Source: Aldrovandia affinis
Taxonomy: Eukaryota; Chordata; Actinopteri; Notacanthiformes; Halosauridae
Assembly: GCA_029706075.1 (NCBI GenBank)
Contig: JAINUG010000020.1
Location: 88,501 to 152,500 of the forward strand
Reading direction: 5' to 3'
Length of the DNA stretch: 64,000 nucleotides
Each line of letters opens with the position of its first letter. Within the stretch, counting starts at the first letter, position 1. Made by a program: the position numbers and the translations under genes. The notes beneath the pieces were generated by a model. It was not told where the DNA came from and searched no databases. It saw only the letters and a program-made list of their open reading frames with translations. Below, in pieces: positions 1-11,734 of this stretch.

Positions 1-98
1 TCCATCCTGAAGTTGTCGTTTTCCCCTGCATAATATCAATCTGCCATGGCTCTCTCACTGAAAAGCAATGGCTTCTGTTCTTGATATGTACATATGGC

Positions 99-104
99 TT
101 TATT
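99..104 (-). terminator. Poly(A) signal candidate of ogfr
   Basis: AATAAA on the minus strand, about 270 bases past the ogfr stop. Bases 1-375 otherwise read as 3' UTR; the small open frame there (348-157) shows no conserved motif and I do not call it a gene. Confidence 0.5.
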
Positions 105-375
105 CCTCCACAAAGTGAATAGACTAAATCAGCTATAGATAAGATAGGACAAAAAGCTAAAGATAAGACAGGGCTTCAGGAAGACTTGTGGTGTTTGTGG
201 AGATAAGGCTTTTTCTTGGCTTGAACACGAACAGAGTATTTGCTATGCAGAGGTTCCTATGTTGTATGTGCTTCATCACAGGCTCCTCCATGGTCCATGG
301 CTCATCATTGTTCCATCTGTGAATCTGAGATCTCCGTTTAGACTCCACAGTCTTTGTCTGGGTTCTGGGTTTATC

Positions 376-1738
376 CTATATCATGGCTTCCTCACTGGGC
401 ATCACATCATCTGAATTTTCGCTCTTGCTTTGGTCTCTCATGTCTGCTGCTTCCTCCATCAGCCCACCAGTAACAACCTCACATTGATTGGACAACAGCT
501 GCTGCCTATGTCCACTATCACAGTGGACAGCTTTGTCTTTCACTTCATCTTCAGGACTTTGATTCACATCTGCTCCATTCTCAGGTCCACTGTTAGTAGC
601 TTCCCTTTTAGGTCTGTGACTCTTGTCTGCTCCACCTTCAGCTCTGTGACTCTCTTCACCTTCAGGTTCAGGTCTGTGAGTCTTACTCATTTGACCTTCA
701 GCTCTGTCACTGTCAGTTGTTTCACTTTTAGGTTTGTGGATGTCTGCAGCTCCTTCCAGGCTGTGACTCTTTTCTGCTCCTCCTTCAAGTTCGCTACTGT
801 TGACTGTTCCACCCTCCGGTTTGTGACACACGACTCCTTCAGCCTGAGGTCTGGGACTGTCATTCACACCACCTTTAGGTATATTATTGCTTTCAGCACA
901 TGCAAATCCATGATTCTCTGCTCCTTTACATGTGAGACTGTGACTCTGTGCAACTTCACCTTTGAATTTGTGACATTCTGCATCTTTTCCTGTGTAGCTG
1001 TGACTCTCTTCCAGTCCTCCAGCAGCTATTTGACTCTCTGAACTCTTAGATAGCCAAGGATCCCTTGTATCTGTCACACCCTCGTCACACTGAGCCGGAT
1101 TACTACTAACTGAGAGACCCACCATTGCTCTTTCTGGGGGGTGTGGTATCACCCCTGCCAGGCTGTTGCTGGGCTCCCCTGCCATTTGTTCCTTTTCCTC
1201 CTCATTTTGCTTCTCCAGTGTGGATTCCTGCTCTAATGTTGGTGTGTCATCTGTTGTCCCATTCTTCTCAACGCCTTGGCCATTGGGTTGTGACTCTGAA
1301 GGCACCCTGCTGCTCTCAATCATTGCCTCGGTACCTTCGTCTTGGGAAGATTCAGGTGTGACTAATTCTTTCAGTGCTGGACCGACAGACGTTGAACCAT
1401 TGTGCTCATCTATTAATCCAATTTCCTCTGGGGCTGGGTCATCCAGCTTTTTCTCCGCTTCCTCTAGCAGTGTGACCTGTATCTTTCTAGGACACCACAA
1501 AAACACATCCTTGGGATTGTAGTGCCGGAAAGCATACTTGATCAGCTCTCTGCGTTTCTTCTTGTCACGGACGGTAAACAGGAAATAGTCTAGCACACTC
1601 TGTTTCACGTGCCCCAGGTTGTTCAGCATCAGAGTCTCCGTCAAGAAAAAGTGCACCAAGGGGGCCTGGTAGTGCTGGAACCCCAGCTCCCCTAAGCACT
1701 TCAGGATCCGGGTGATTCGCAAGTTGTTGTGCGTGTTT
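376..1738 (-). CDS. ogfr: ogfr coding exon 8 with repeat tail
   Basis: The large last exon opens with NTHNNLRITRILKCLGELGF, finishes the OGFR domain, and runs into an acidic low-complexity tail with about ten degenerate repeats. The stop is TAG at 378-376. Confidence 0.95.
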
Positions 1739-4606
1739 CTAAAACCCAAAAAAAGTATTTAGTTACAGAATGCTTCTGGTGATTACTTGGGACTGTTTTT
1801 CCCAGAGGCCCAGTTTTGGGGAACTAAAGGGCTGGAGCAATTGTGTGCTATCAGTTTGCTCAGATCAACCATTTACTTCCATCTCTGCCTGTGGAGGTTT
1901 TTATAAAAATATAAATTGTGTGGAAGTTTAGTTTTGTATAAGAATATAATTTGATATGTAAAGGTTTTTGTTGAGAATCTGTTTGATTAACAAGACATAG
2001 GACCTCTTCTTGCCGTTGCAAAATGTCAGACAGACGGTCAGATGTGCCAATGACTTTGCCTATGTGAAACTATTGATACATTTGCTGTGCTTTGCAAAAA
2101 GAAGCCTTACCCAAATGGAATGCATGAAAAGTGAACATTTCAAGTTATCTTGACCTTAGAGGGGATATGAGCAAAGCCATAGATTATTGAGACTATCTGG
2201 GCCAGAGAGATGAGAAGAACAAAGGGGGGCTAGAGTGAGAAACTGCCAAAGTAGAGAGTGTGTGTTTGGATGGGCATGAAAAGAAGGGCAAGGCTGTAAT
2301 TTGGGGTATTACAAAAGGAGATTGCACCGCCTGAAAAATGTCTGGGTCTCCATAGCGCATAGTGTATTCGCCAGATGTTGGTTCCGTGTCATGTATTTCG
2401 TTTAATAAAACAATGTTTATTTGATCTGGACTCAATTATTTGAAGCTGTTGATTGAGGTTCAAACTAAGTCTTGGAAACTTCCCTCCACATGCCCACCAG
2501 TTAATTTAATAGTTTCATAGTTATAAGTCTCCAGTCACTTACTACTTTACATCTGGGCTAGACAAGGGCTGGGAGTGTTCCCATTTTCATTCTACTGTGA
2601 CATTTGGATTACAAATCTGAGCCACTGGAATTGTCAGTTAAACATGTGATTACAATTTAAACTGACCGGTTGAGGTTTTTGAATCGCGCCATCCATTTTT
2701 CTGAGCGTTTGACCTCTCCTGTGACCTTGTCAATGAGCTCTATGCCATAGAAGTCCAGCATCAGTTCATAGGATGTCACCAGTCTCTGCTTTGCTTCCTC
2801 ATCTTCACAAAATGCCTGCAGGAACAAGGAATTTTGTTACCTTATATTTTATTTATTTATCTATTCTATTTCTATTTGTTTACAAAGTGTGATATTCTGT
2901 GTGTATTCTGATGCTGCGATGTTGAGGGGCCTGGCCCAAGATTTTTACTCTGGTGTACGTAGTATCACAGATGTAACAATAAAGAAATCTGAATCTGAAG
3001 GAAGAGATCAACCACATGAGAGTTTGGGCAGGCTGTGTGCCACACTATACTACTTAAGGTACTTAAATTACAACACATGCCGTTGTATATACATTACATG
3101 CCATTTTTTGTTAGTCTACCTTGATCTCCTTCTTAGTAAGCTCCAAAGCACAGTCGTTCATTCCAGCTTCTTGCAGTGGAAACAACCTGAGAAACATACA
3201 CTTAGTAGAGCACACTTAAAAACAAGATGCTATCGGACATGATCACAGCACCATGTTAGGTCCCTACTTTATACTTGTCAACTACTAATGCGATAAAAAT
3301 TAATCTGGCCCCTGTAGCTTCACTTGAAGTGTAACTCTAACCCCAACCCAAACCTTAAACCTTAGGCCAAAGCATCAGTGCTGCACTTACTGAAACAATG
3401 TTTCGCTTAAGTATATAGTGCTAAATGTGATTTAGTGATCATCAGTCTTACCATTGAATGTACGAATGGACTCTTTCCAGTCTTTCATAGTCTCCTTTCC
3501 AGTGTGTGTGAAATTGGTCAATATACACATCTATAAAAGTCAAAGCAGGCAAACAAAAGACAATCAGTTTACCAGAAAAAATTGACTTGAATTCACAAAA
3601 TAAACCAAAATATATACTTATTTGTGACATACCATCAGGTGATGAGGGGATGACATTGCGGTAGAACAGGAGATTAACCATTTTCAAATCCATATCCTAA
3701 AGAGACAAGTGTGGGGGGGGGACTTCTATGAGCCAGGCAAACTTCCAGCATCATTATTCATGTGTTATACTTTTAAATGATTTTTCATTGCTCATGTGGG
3801 GGCGGGGGGTGGCACATAGGGAAGACTTACTGATTGTGAATTCTGATCACTGGGCTCGTACTTTTTCTGTTACAAAAAAAAATATATATATGAATGTACA
3901 AAGCCCTATATCTGTAGCACATTTCGTATAAAGAACATTTCAAATTTCATATAAAACAAGAACTGCTTTCAACCAGGAGTGTCAATCTCAAATCCTTGGA
4001 ACCCTATGTGTTCTAATGAACTGATTAGGTTATATTTGCTTATATGAAGGAGGAACCGATGGCCTTACTGGATATCCGTGCCGATAGACTTGCATGTCCT
4101 CAGCAGCCCAAAGGTTTCTTCTCCACTGGAAAACAGTATGACATCTCAGTGAGTGTCAATTCCCCTGTACATTGTTTTATATGACACGACCACAGAGCCA
4201 AACACTAACAGGTGGGTTTTAAATGAGATTACACAGGATACTACAGAGCCAAACACTAACAGGTAGCTTTTATATGACACTACACACAGGATACCACAGA
4301 GCCAAACAGTAACAAGTAGCTTGTATATGACACAACACACAGGATACCACAGAGCCCAACACTAACAGGTAGCTTTCATATGAAATACTATTACTTTAAA
4401 GCCTTCATTACAATACAATACAAAAGAGGTGAGGAGGCTCTAGGTAGTTGAAAAATAGTTGTAAAGTACCCAACATAAAGAGTTTTTATGCACTGCCTGT
4501 GTCTTGGCTGTTTATCATGAAAAGAAAACTCAGGCTGTGAGCTGTTACTCCATTCCCCTATTGACTTATCAAGGTCTGTCAAACAGTCTGCACTCTCTAG
4601 CCATCA

Positions 4607-4681
<75 letters not shown>

Positions 4682-6823
4682 CCATCATGTATCCATCATT
4701 TCACAGAAGGCTTCACATTGTTCATAATTTTGAGTGGCAGTAAGAGAATGATGTGATCACTCTGCTTGAGACAGAGTTGGAACGCCTTACAGTTATATAT
4801 AGTACACTCTTGATAAGACAAAAAAGCCATAAAAACCCACACAATTTAGCAAGGAGAAAAAGGTACAACTCTCCCTCAGCCCTCCATAGACTGACAACCA
4901 AAAGTAAACTTTACATCAAATCTGTTTTCTTTATTAGCAAATCTCCTTCATCTACCATTGGTAGCAGAAAGATCAATGGAGGAATGTATTTGCTTATACT
5001 GTAGGGGCGTAAGTCACATTTCAAAAGTAGGGAGGTCGACTTTCACTTGGTAGTTTGGTATGGGTGGCATCCAATATCTTTGTTGCTCAAAAGTTTAGGA
5101 GGATGAATGATGTTCCCTTGAGAGACAAAGTGACATGTTTATGAATAATATACACCATTATTAATCACCTGTATGTAGTCTAATCGGTATAGTATGAACC
5201 ACAAATGAGCACACTCACCGAATATCCACGCTTCTTCTTTGCAGTATGTTTTCCGCCCCACTGAGAAAGAATTCACAAAACAGGAATAAGTGGTACATTT
5301 CTCTGTTCTCTTAATGACAGATCATGCAATCAACATTCCATAATTATTACCCTCATTCGAGAGGGGATTTCCAAATCTTGCTATTTAATCTAAAGATTAT
5401 GATTATTAGCCTACTTGCTATAGGCCTACTTTTAGTTCAGCAGGATGACAAATGTGCAAAGTTAAGAACAAACTCCAATGAGATTATACTGAATTAGAAC
5501 CTAAACCACTAGACTATTCTGTAAGGAGAATCACAGCTATTGGCCTATGTTAGGTTAGTTTCACTGACAACGGATTATCTTTTAAAACCTTTTAGCCTTC
5601 TCATGAGTTTATCCTATCACTTTTTAATTATTGTCACATTTTGTTTCTTATTATCTGAAAAGTGCTTTGAATGCCTGTATTAAAAGCACTGTATACGTAA
5701 AGTATTATTACTTTTTTATTATTATTACATCACTTTTCATAAGTTGACACTAGTATGGAATTTAAGTTCGAAAAAGGAAATGATCAGTGGTGGGAAATAT
5801 TAAACAGGGGAACATGGTCCTTTCATTTTCAAATATGCCTGAATATGTGCTTTCTGTTCAAGAGGTAGGTTTCTGTTCTAGAGTAGGTGTGAACTTGGCT
5901 ACAGTTGTATAATCGCGCCGCTTGAAACGAAAGTGGCTCACTGAACAGTTCCCGTAAAACACGTAGGCTACTGCTGACCACTAAACTAGCCTCCATGAGC
6001 TCTCTCTGGGTCCGATTTTCATTTTCATACACACGTCGCCGCGGCATCTTTCAAACAGCGGAACGGAGGCAACGATCGCATTCTGTTTATCTGTGTAGCT
6101 ACCTTACAATTGGGAAACAAAAAAACGGAATCGTAAATCGAGTAACCAATAGTGTCTGTAGCCAGGGAAGAGGAAATGCTTCTATCGTTGATCATGATAC
6201 AGGAGTCATTAACTGTTTCTGGGCAATATTTCTGTCCAACCTGGCAAACACTTTTTGAAAAACACGCATACGAAACAATCTATAACAGAGAAGGGTGGGG
6301 ATGTCGCATGGAAATCACTGATATGGCGCAACACAGTAAACACTACGAACAAGAACTAGTCCAGATTGTCTAACACAGGGTTCCCCAAATCACGGTCCTC
6401 GTGAGCCGAGTAGTGCCGTTTTTCCACCGTTCCTTTTACCTGGCAGTCAGGCGTGAAGACACTCTGATCAATCAATTGCATTAATTAATCAATTGTAACT
6501 ACCTGAGAGAAAGGAAAACCAGGACAGAATTTGGATTCGTGGGCCAGAATTGACAAACCCTGGTCTAACAGTTTAACACGTTAATCAGGGAAGAGTTACA
6601 ACGGCATACTTTTAACATTGATTTTAGATCAAATGTAGCCGCGAAACAGCCAACCAATAATCTCAGTATTTCATACTACAGCAACAAATCATTTAATTAC
6701 ATATTTTCTCGTCGAGTTTTCTTCATCGGAATCCGTGTCTGTTTCCTCCCAGGTCGAATCATACTCGCAAACCAGATCGTCATCATCTTCCCACACAGTC
6801 TTCTCTGAAAATGTATTATCCAT
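376..6823 (-). CDS. ogfr: Opioid growth factor receptor family protein, complete 8-exon gene
   Basis: Eight exons join in phase into 647 codons: 6823-6701, 5260-5219, 4125-4069, 3696-3633, 3530-3452, 3186-3120, 2815-2667 and 1738-376, all with GT/AG borders. Residues 1-41 are acidic and contain the DSTWEE motif of the OGFR N-terminus. Residues about 56-275 are the conserved OGFR domain, with motifs such as HSYIQWLFPL, HNNLRITRILK and SVLDYF. Residues about 437-593 are degenerate 15-16 residue repeats built on GGA-x-KSHRPK, a counterpart of the C-terminal repeats of mammalian OGFR. Mammalian OGFR binds met-enkephalin at the outer nuclear envelope and restrains growth; fish relatives are less studied. 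The domain is about equally close to OGFR and OGFRL1, so the paralogue name is uncertain. The ATG was chosen because it precedes the conserved acidic motif and lies below two ISRE-type sites. I see no frameshift or stop. Confidence 0.9.
2667..2815 (-). CDS. ogfr: ogfr coding exon 7
   Basis: Forty-nine codons including SYELMLDFYGIELID and ARFKNLN, matching the central OGFR domain. The donor is CG|GTCAGT, splitting an arginine codon completed in exon 8. Confidence 0.93.
3120..3186 (-). CDS. ogfr: ogfr coding exon 6
   Basis: Encodes WLFPLQEAGMNDCALELTKK and EIK, the WLFPLRE block of the family. Donor AAG|GTAGAC, phase 0 at the 3' end. Confidence 0.93.
3452..3530 (-). CDS. ogfr: ogfr coding exon 5
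   Basis: Encodes VYIDQFHTHWKGDYERLE and then HSYIQ, close to the same stretch in OGFRL1 (VYIEEVLSKWKGDYEKLE). The tryptophan codon that follows is split by the next intron. Confidence 0.93.
3633..3696 (-). CDS. ogfr: ogfr coding exon 4
   Basis: Encodes MVNLLFYRNVIPSSPD, matching the NLSFYRNEI segment of OGFR. Donor G|GTATGT, phase 1 at the 3' end. Confidence 0.92.
4069..4125 (-). CDS. ogfr: ogfr coding exon 3
   Basis: Nineteen codons ending in MQVYRHGYP, matching the RYRHNYP segment that opens the OGFR domain. Acceptor TTTTCCAG, donor CCA|GTAAGG, phase 0. Confidence 0.88.
4609..4680. repeat. (CA)n microsatellite, 72 bases
   Basis: Uninterrupted CA dinucleotide run of 36 units in ogfr intron 2. 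Confidence 0.98.
5219..5260 (-). CDS. ogfr: ogfr coding exon 2
   Basis: Fourteen codons, basic (AKKKR), with acceptor TTTCTCAG and donor TCG|GTGAGT, phase 0 at both ends. It is poorly conserved in the family, so it rests on splice sites and phase. Confidence 0.65.
6376..6562. mobile_element. hAT-type MITE in ogfr intron 1
   Basis: Begins CAGGGTTCCCCAAAT and ends AATTGACAAACCCTG, an imperfect inverted pair. It is flanked by perfect 8-base duplications gtctaaca at 6368-6375 and 6563-6570. It is 187 bases long, with no coding capacity. Confidence 0.85.
6701..6823 (-). CDS. ogfr: ogfr coding exon 1
   Basis: Encodes residues 1-41, acidic, with the DSTWEE motif seen in mammalian OGFR. The donor is TAT|GTAATT, phase 0. 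The region past the donor reads a stop six codons later, so the exon must be spliced there. Confidence 0.8.
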
Positions 6824-6944
6824 GATGGAGCTCACAATCCGAGTGCAAATTGAGGCCAGGCTGATTATGATATAAAATAGTGTTTGGATCAGGGTAATAA
6901 GTATGGCACACTGCTCCGGTTATTTTAAAGAGCTTCTCTCAACC

Positions 6945-7011
6945 GAAATTGAAAGCCTGAGCTAACATTGCAGGGAGTTGGCTATTTATGTGCCGAAATG
7001 AAAGTGAAACT
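6945..7011 (-). promoter_or_regulatory. Two ISRE/IRF-type elements upstream of ogfr
   Basis: GAAAGTGAAACT at 7000-7011 is a perfect GAAANNGAAACT interferon-stimulated response element, and the A/G run extends to GAAATGAAAGTGAAACT from 6995. A second GAAANNGAAA site, GAAATTGAAAGC, is at 6945-6956. They lie about 120-190 bases upstream of the ogfr ATG. TATA-like stretches occur at 6880-6871 and 6931-6922. ISREs work in either orientation; the inference is interferon or IRF control. Confidence 0.6.
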
Positions 7012-7715
7012 CAAGGTCAGAGACTGCATATTGGTCGACAAATGCTGTCGTAAAGGCCCCTTCCTGTTTCAAACCAAACTCAAGTTCCCTTCAATATTAT
7101 CTAAATAATAAGGTGTTACGCAGGTGCACAACTAACTTCCGGATGCATTTTGTTTTCAGCCAAAATGCCACAAATTAATGATTGTCTTATACCTTCTAAT
7201 AAGTCTTCTAACATCTAACAAGACTCCTAAGTACAATACACAGTCATGTTGCCAATACATCACTCGATTGCTATAGCCTAAATACCTGCATCTCCTGATC
7301 TAATGACAAAACTGTCAACACTCATATCACCATGACAACTATTCAGTCAATTTTGTTTTCCAAAACGGGAAAGACAACTACAGTAGCCTATAAGGAAAAG
7401 AGAATGCACATAATTAGATAATAGGACATGGTCATTTATGACAAATAAGAATTCATGATTTCTATTCAAATTCATTACTTTTGCTGCTTTGATAACACAA
7501 AGGCCTATATGTTTAAAATACCAAGCAAATTATTAAATGTATATGAAGTATTAAAAACAACCTGAGTTCAGTACAGTAAGCAATTTATGAAACTGAAGGA
7601 AGTAGGCGTATGTTGCATATGCTTATGTTCAGAGAACTACCTGTAGATGGCGGCATAGGGATAGAAAGGATGCTTACACAAGTCTTTCCTGGAATTAAGA
7701 ATACATAATGACGAT
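7012..7715. other. Upstream flank of ogfr, no gene seen
   Basis: AT-rich sequence between the ogfr promoter region and the LINE fragment. I see no exon, RNA gene or recognisable repeat. Confidence 0.5.
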
Positions 7716-8836
7716 AATGGGCCGTTCAGCCCATCTAGGCTCGTCGTGTCCTAATCTAAAGAGTATCTAGTACTGCATCTAGCCTGGACTTGAATAGCCC
7801 AAGTGTTTCTGCCTCTACTACCCGACCTGGCAAGCTGTTCCAGGCATTGCAACTCTCTGGGTAAAGAAAAACTTCCTAATATCTGTGCGGAATTTGCCTT
7901 TAACTAATTTCCACCTGTGGCCTCTTGTTCTGCTGACCCCAGTTATCTTAAACAATCTTTGGTAATTCACTTTGTTAATCCCTTTTAGGAATTAAAAAAC
8001 CTCAATCAAATCCCCCCTAAGTCTCCGTTTGCTAAGCTTAAATAGATTGAGTGCCTTAAGTCTATCCCCATAACTTTTAACTTTCATACCAGGTATCAGT
8101 TTAGTTGCCCTTCTTTGAACTTTTTCAAGAGCTTCTATATCTTTCTTGTAGTGTGGTGCCCAGAACTGATTTGATTTATACTCAATACTTTTTGCTATGT
8201 GTTGCAGCATCCTGTTGGCTTTTTTCACTGCTGTAGCACACTGCTTTGATGTAGATAGATCTTGATCAACTACAATTCCTAAGGCTTTTTCAAATTGAAA
8301 CCCTACTAATTTTTCTCCTCACATAAAATACTCCTGTCTTATGTTTTTATTTCCCACATGCATAACTTTACATTGAGCAATATTAAATGTCATCTGCCAC
8401 GTTTCTGCCCATTCTTGGATTTTATTAAATCATCTTGGATTACTGTAGTCGATTCCAAACTGTTTTCCAAACCCCCAAGTTTGGTATCATCTGCAAATTT
8501 AATTATTTTGCTACTAACGTCCCTATCAAGATCCTTTATGTAAATAAGGAAGAGCAGAGATCCCTGCAGGACTCCAGTGCCTACAGCACCTAGGTCAGAT
8601 ACGGCCCCACCTACTGTTACTCTTTGTATTCACTCTTGCAGCCAATTATGAACCCACTCTGAAACAACTCCTGAAATTCATACTGAATTAATTTGAACAA
8701 TGAACCTTTCATGTGGTACCATGTCAAATGCTTTTTGAAATCCAAATGTATAATATCATAAGCCTGGTTCAGATCAACACACTTTGTAGCCTTTTCAAAA
8801 AAGTCCAGGAGGTTTGTTAGGCACAGCGGTTTCCTC
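7716..8836 (-). mobile_element. CR1-group LINE fragment (reverse transcriptase 3' half)
   Basis: The minus strand at 8228-7992 encodes WAPHYKKDIEALEKVQRRAT and SKRRLRGDLIEVF, the C-terminal hallmark of CR1/jockey-group reverse transcriptases. Further 5', remnants of the RT core are readable but full of stops. There is no intact ORF. The 5' boundary is approximate. Confidence 0.75.
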
Positions 8837-9620
8837 TGCTAATAGAAGACTTTAATTTAACCTTTGACTGGAAATTCAAATCAAGTTTTTAAGAAAAATA
8901 CCTATTTTTAGGCCATCAGGTGAACCATGAAAAAGTGCCTAGAAAATGAATTCCGTTCCCATGTCAGGGGCACTACTTTTTCAATGCATTTTTGCATAGA
9001 CAATACCCTTGTGGACTTTGGGTTAAAAGTTCTCCGCACAATATCCTGCAGTTTTTTGTCACAAGCCACAAATGTATAAGAAGTGAATTACAAAAAAATC
9101 AGAAATTGTATGCTGCTGTTTTTGCTTATAAATTTAGTTATATTCATTTTGGCAACACAAAATCTCTCTCAAACTGTCATAAATACATATACCTAACATC
9201 TGAGTAAGTATCAGTGCCTTAGTATACTCATATGTGAATTAAGATCATGAAATGTATCAAATTTGTTAAAGAAAACGCTTCAACGTAAGTGATTGGCACC
9301 CAGCACAATGACAAATACACAGTAAATTTAGCTAAAAGCTGATGTTTCATACTTTATAAATGTCTCAACCCTCTATGTGATGAAAGGAAGAAAAAAAGCA
9401 GCACACTTTGGCCCAAAATGGCTGAAAATCCTTAAAAGTCTACCCTGTCCCCTTAAATTGGAATAATGCCAAAAATGGACAAGATTAAAATAGATGCATT
9501 AAAGCTCTGAATCATTAGAACATATGGTATACAATTTTTATTAAAACATGTGTCACAGAATGTCATCTTAGATCAACCTAAAACCCCACCCCCACCCTCC
9601 ACCCCCCACGATCAAGCCTT
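8837..9620. other. No gene recognised
   Basis: AT-rich spacer between the LINE fragment and the end of the next gene. No exon with family similarity or repeat structure is visible. Confidence 0.4.
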
Positions 9621-9627
9621 CTGTAAC

Positions 9628-10209
9628 TCACTTAGAGGAACCTGTTAAATGGCGAATAGTTAGACCAAGTGACAATGACTTTGGTGTCTGCTTCCGACCT
9701 TTAGAGGCAATATAGACAATGTCCTGACAAATGGATAAAACTTTCAGGTTCAAATCATCCGGAATATCAATGTAACAGGCCAGTGTTGGTTCGTCTGTTG
9801 CACCAATAATCCAGGCAATAAGATTGAAGAGTTCAAGTGGCACAACATTTTTAGCTTCAGTCACATTTAAGTCATCTGATGTGGGAGGCCATGGTCCTGT
9901 CATACCAGGAGAGTCACGTAAAATCCTCTTTAAAATCAATGCTGCACTATACAGTGTCCTTGTGTGCTCTGCAGATTTAGGTTGAGGTGTTGAACTTGCC
10001 GTGTGTTCACTGTCACTGTCTTGGCTTTCTTGGCTTACCTCACTTGCCTCTGTAGTTGTTTCTGTACCTGATGGCTGAGGTAGCTTGTCTAACAGATTTT
10101 CTGCTGACAAAGTCTCAACAAAAACTAGTTCACAGATGTTACGCTTGGCGGGGCAGTGAAAAACCAGCTGGGGAAATCACAGGTCAACCTCCTCTTCAAT
10201 TTATCCTGC
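9628..10209 (-). pseudogene. Exon 4 of the unknown gene, with internal frameshift
   Basis: After the acceptor at 10211-10210 the frame reads QDKLKRRL and then shifts at the C run 10173-10170. Downstream, an open frame includes ELVFVETLSAENLLDKLPQP and a globular tail ending near TIRHLTGSSK. Confidence 0.55.
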
Positions 10210-10436
10210 CTGGAACATAAAAATATAGGGAAAGATTATTAGATGTGTATAAATATAGATGTGTTCACACAGACCACCAATTTAGTAAAAACATACTTTC
10301 ATAGCATTTGTTGTGAGAGACATTCTGTATGGAAAGAATACATCAACAATGAAACTTTTAAGTATAAAATGTGTTTGTTTGTTTGTTTATTGTTTTGTTT
10401 TTAGAAATGTCAAAGAGATCATGGTATTTCAGTTAC

Positions 10437-10595
10437 CTGTAGTTTGAAGCATCAAGATCCTCATGCTTCTTCACTGTGTTCAAGAACATTCTTCTTAGCT
10501 GGTTCATTTTCAGCACCTCATGGTTGACAATAAGCCTTTGACGGATGACTCTCTCACAGAAGATCTTGTAGCTGGCATCAAAGGCTGGTTCATTT
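10437..10595 (-). CDS. Exon 3 of the unknown four-exon gene
   Basis: Acceptor TTTTCAG and donor TACAG|GTAACT. Encodes FDASYKIFCERVIRQRLIVN. The phase fits exons 2 and 4. Confidence 0.6.
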
Positions 10596-11032
10596 CTGAA
10601 AACATGGAGACGCACACACAGAGACACACACACACACACAAACAGACACTTAATATGTGCCAAGTGTTGTTCTATCAAGATTCTATCTAAAGGCAGACAA
10701 AATACAGACTATATTGTTGCTGTTGGGCAGAAACCATGTATCTCTATTTCTACTTTTTGTGTATTTTTGTAAATTAATACCCTACTTCATTATTCAAGAT
10801 TGTCACACAAAAACTGTGAAAATAGCCGATCTGCAAGATCACAGCACATCACAACGCTGACGTTGTAGATCGGCAATTTTCACTATTTAAATAGATATTA
10901 TTTTTTTTATATAAAAGGTACAGTGTTGGACATAGGATGTTTTTTCTCAACAGCAATGCTATGTAATTGGTAAATGCTTTACTTTTGAAATGTGCAATGT
11001 GAGCAAACTGATAATGCAATATAATAACTCAC

Positions 11033-11189
11033 TCTTCTTCGGCTTTGCTGGCAGTTTTCGACAAGAACCTGGTGTAATCTCTGTAACAGGTCTTGTGGTA
11101 CCGCACCTCCAGCGCCACACAGTCTTTGTCTTTAATATGCAAAAGAATGCTAAAGTCTTCCTTCATCTCAGCTGCCTCCTGCAACAGAC
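11033..11189 (-). CDS. Exon 2 of the unknown four-exon gene
   Basis: Acceptor TTTAAAG and donor GAAGA|GTGAGT. Encodes LLHIKDKDCVALEVRY and CYRDYTRFLSK, a conserved block of this family. Confidence 0.65.
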
Positions 11190-11405
11190 CTTTAAACAAA
11201 AAAGTATAAGTAAATGTTCTGTGTGTGTTTGTAGTGGTTGTATTTGGGGGGAGGTAGGGCTCTGTGAACAACAGTCATACATGAAAATATATTTTTTTAC
11301 CAGTTTGTAATATGGGTAAAAAAAGGAATCTGTAGGCTATTTATTGGATTAATGAAATACCCATACAATCATGAAATGATAAGTCAATATTATACATAAT
11401 AAGTC

Positions 11406-11624
11406 CAATTCGCTCTTTGCACATCAGCCATCTTTGGAGAATAATACAACTCCTGGCTTCCTGTGAAGCAGATTGACACAGGTGCATAGAGGTATAATCA
11501 GGTGAGGACCAATCTTAGAACTAATCAGGAGAACTTAACTCATTACAGCTGTGTAAATTTAGCTCACAGGAAGCCAGGAGTTGTATTATTTCCCAAAGAT
11601 GGCTGATGTGCAAAGAGCGAATTG
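11406..11624. mobile_element. MITE with about 60-base inverted repeats
   Basis: The left arm, starting CAATTCGCTCTTTGCACATC, is mirrored at the right end with only a few mismatches over about 60 bases. The loop is about 100 bases. No clear target duplication. It lies in intron 1 of the unknown gene. Confidence 0.8.
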
Positions 11625-11734
11625 ACAATTTTTATCGTTGCCAGATGGGACATAATTCTATAAAGGGTCAATTCTTTCAGTGAGTCTCTCGTGACCCCCC
11701 ACCCCCCCGTGTGTGTGTGTATATTTTTGCTTAC

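Noticed and set aside
430..1041. 203-codon plus-strand frame opposite the ogfr repeats
   Set aside because: It is the shadow of the repetitive ogfr last exon, with phenylalanine/serine repeats mirroring it, and no independent motif.
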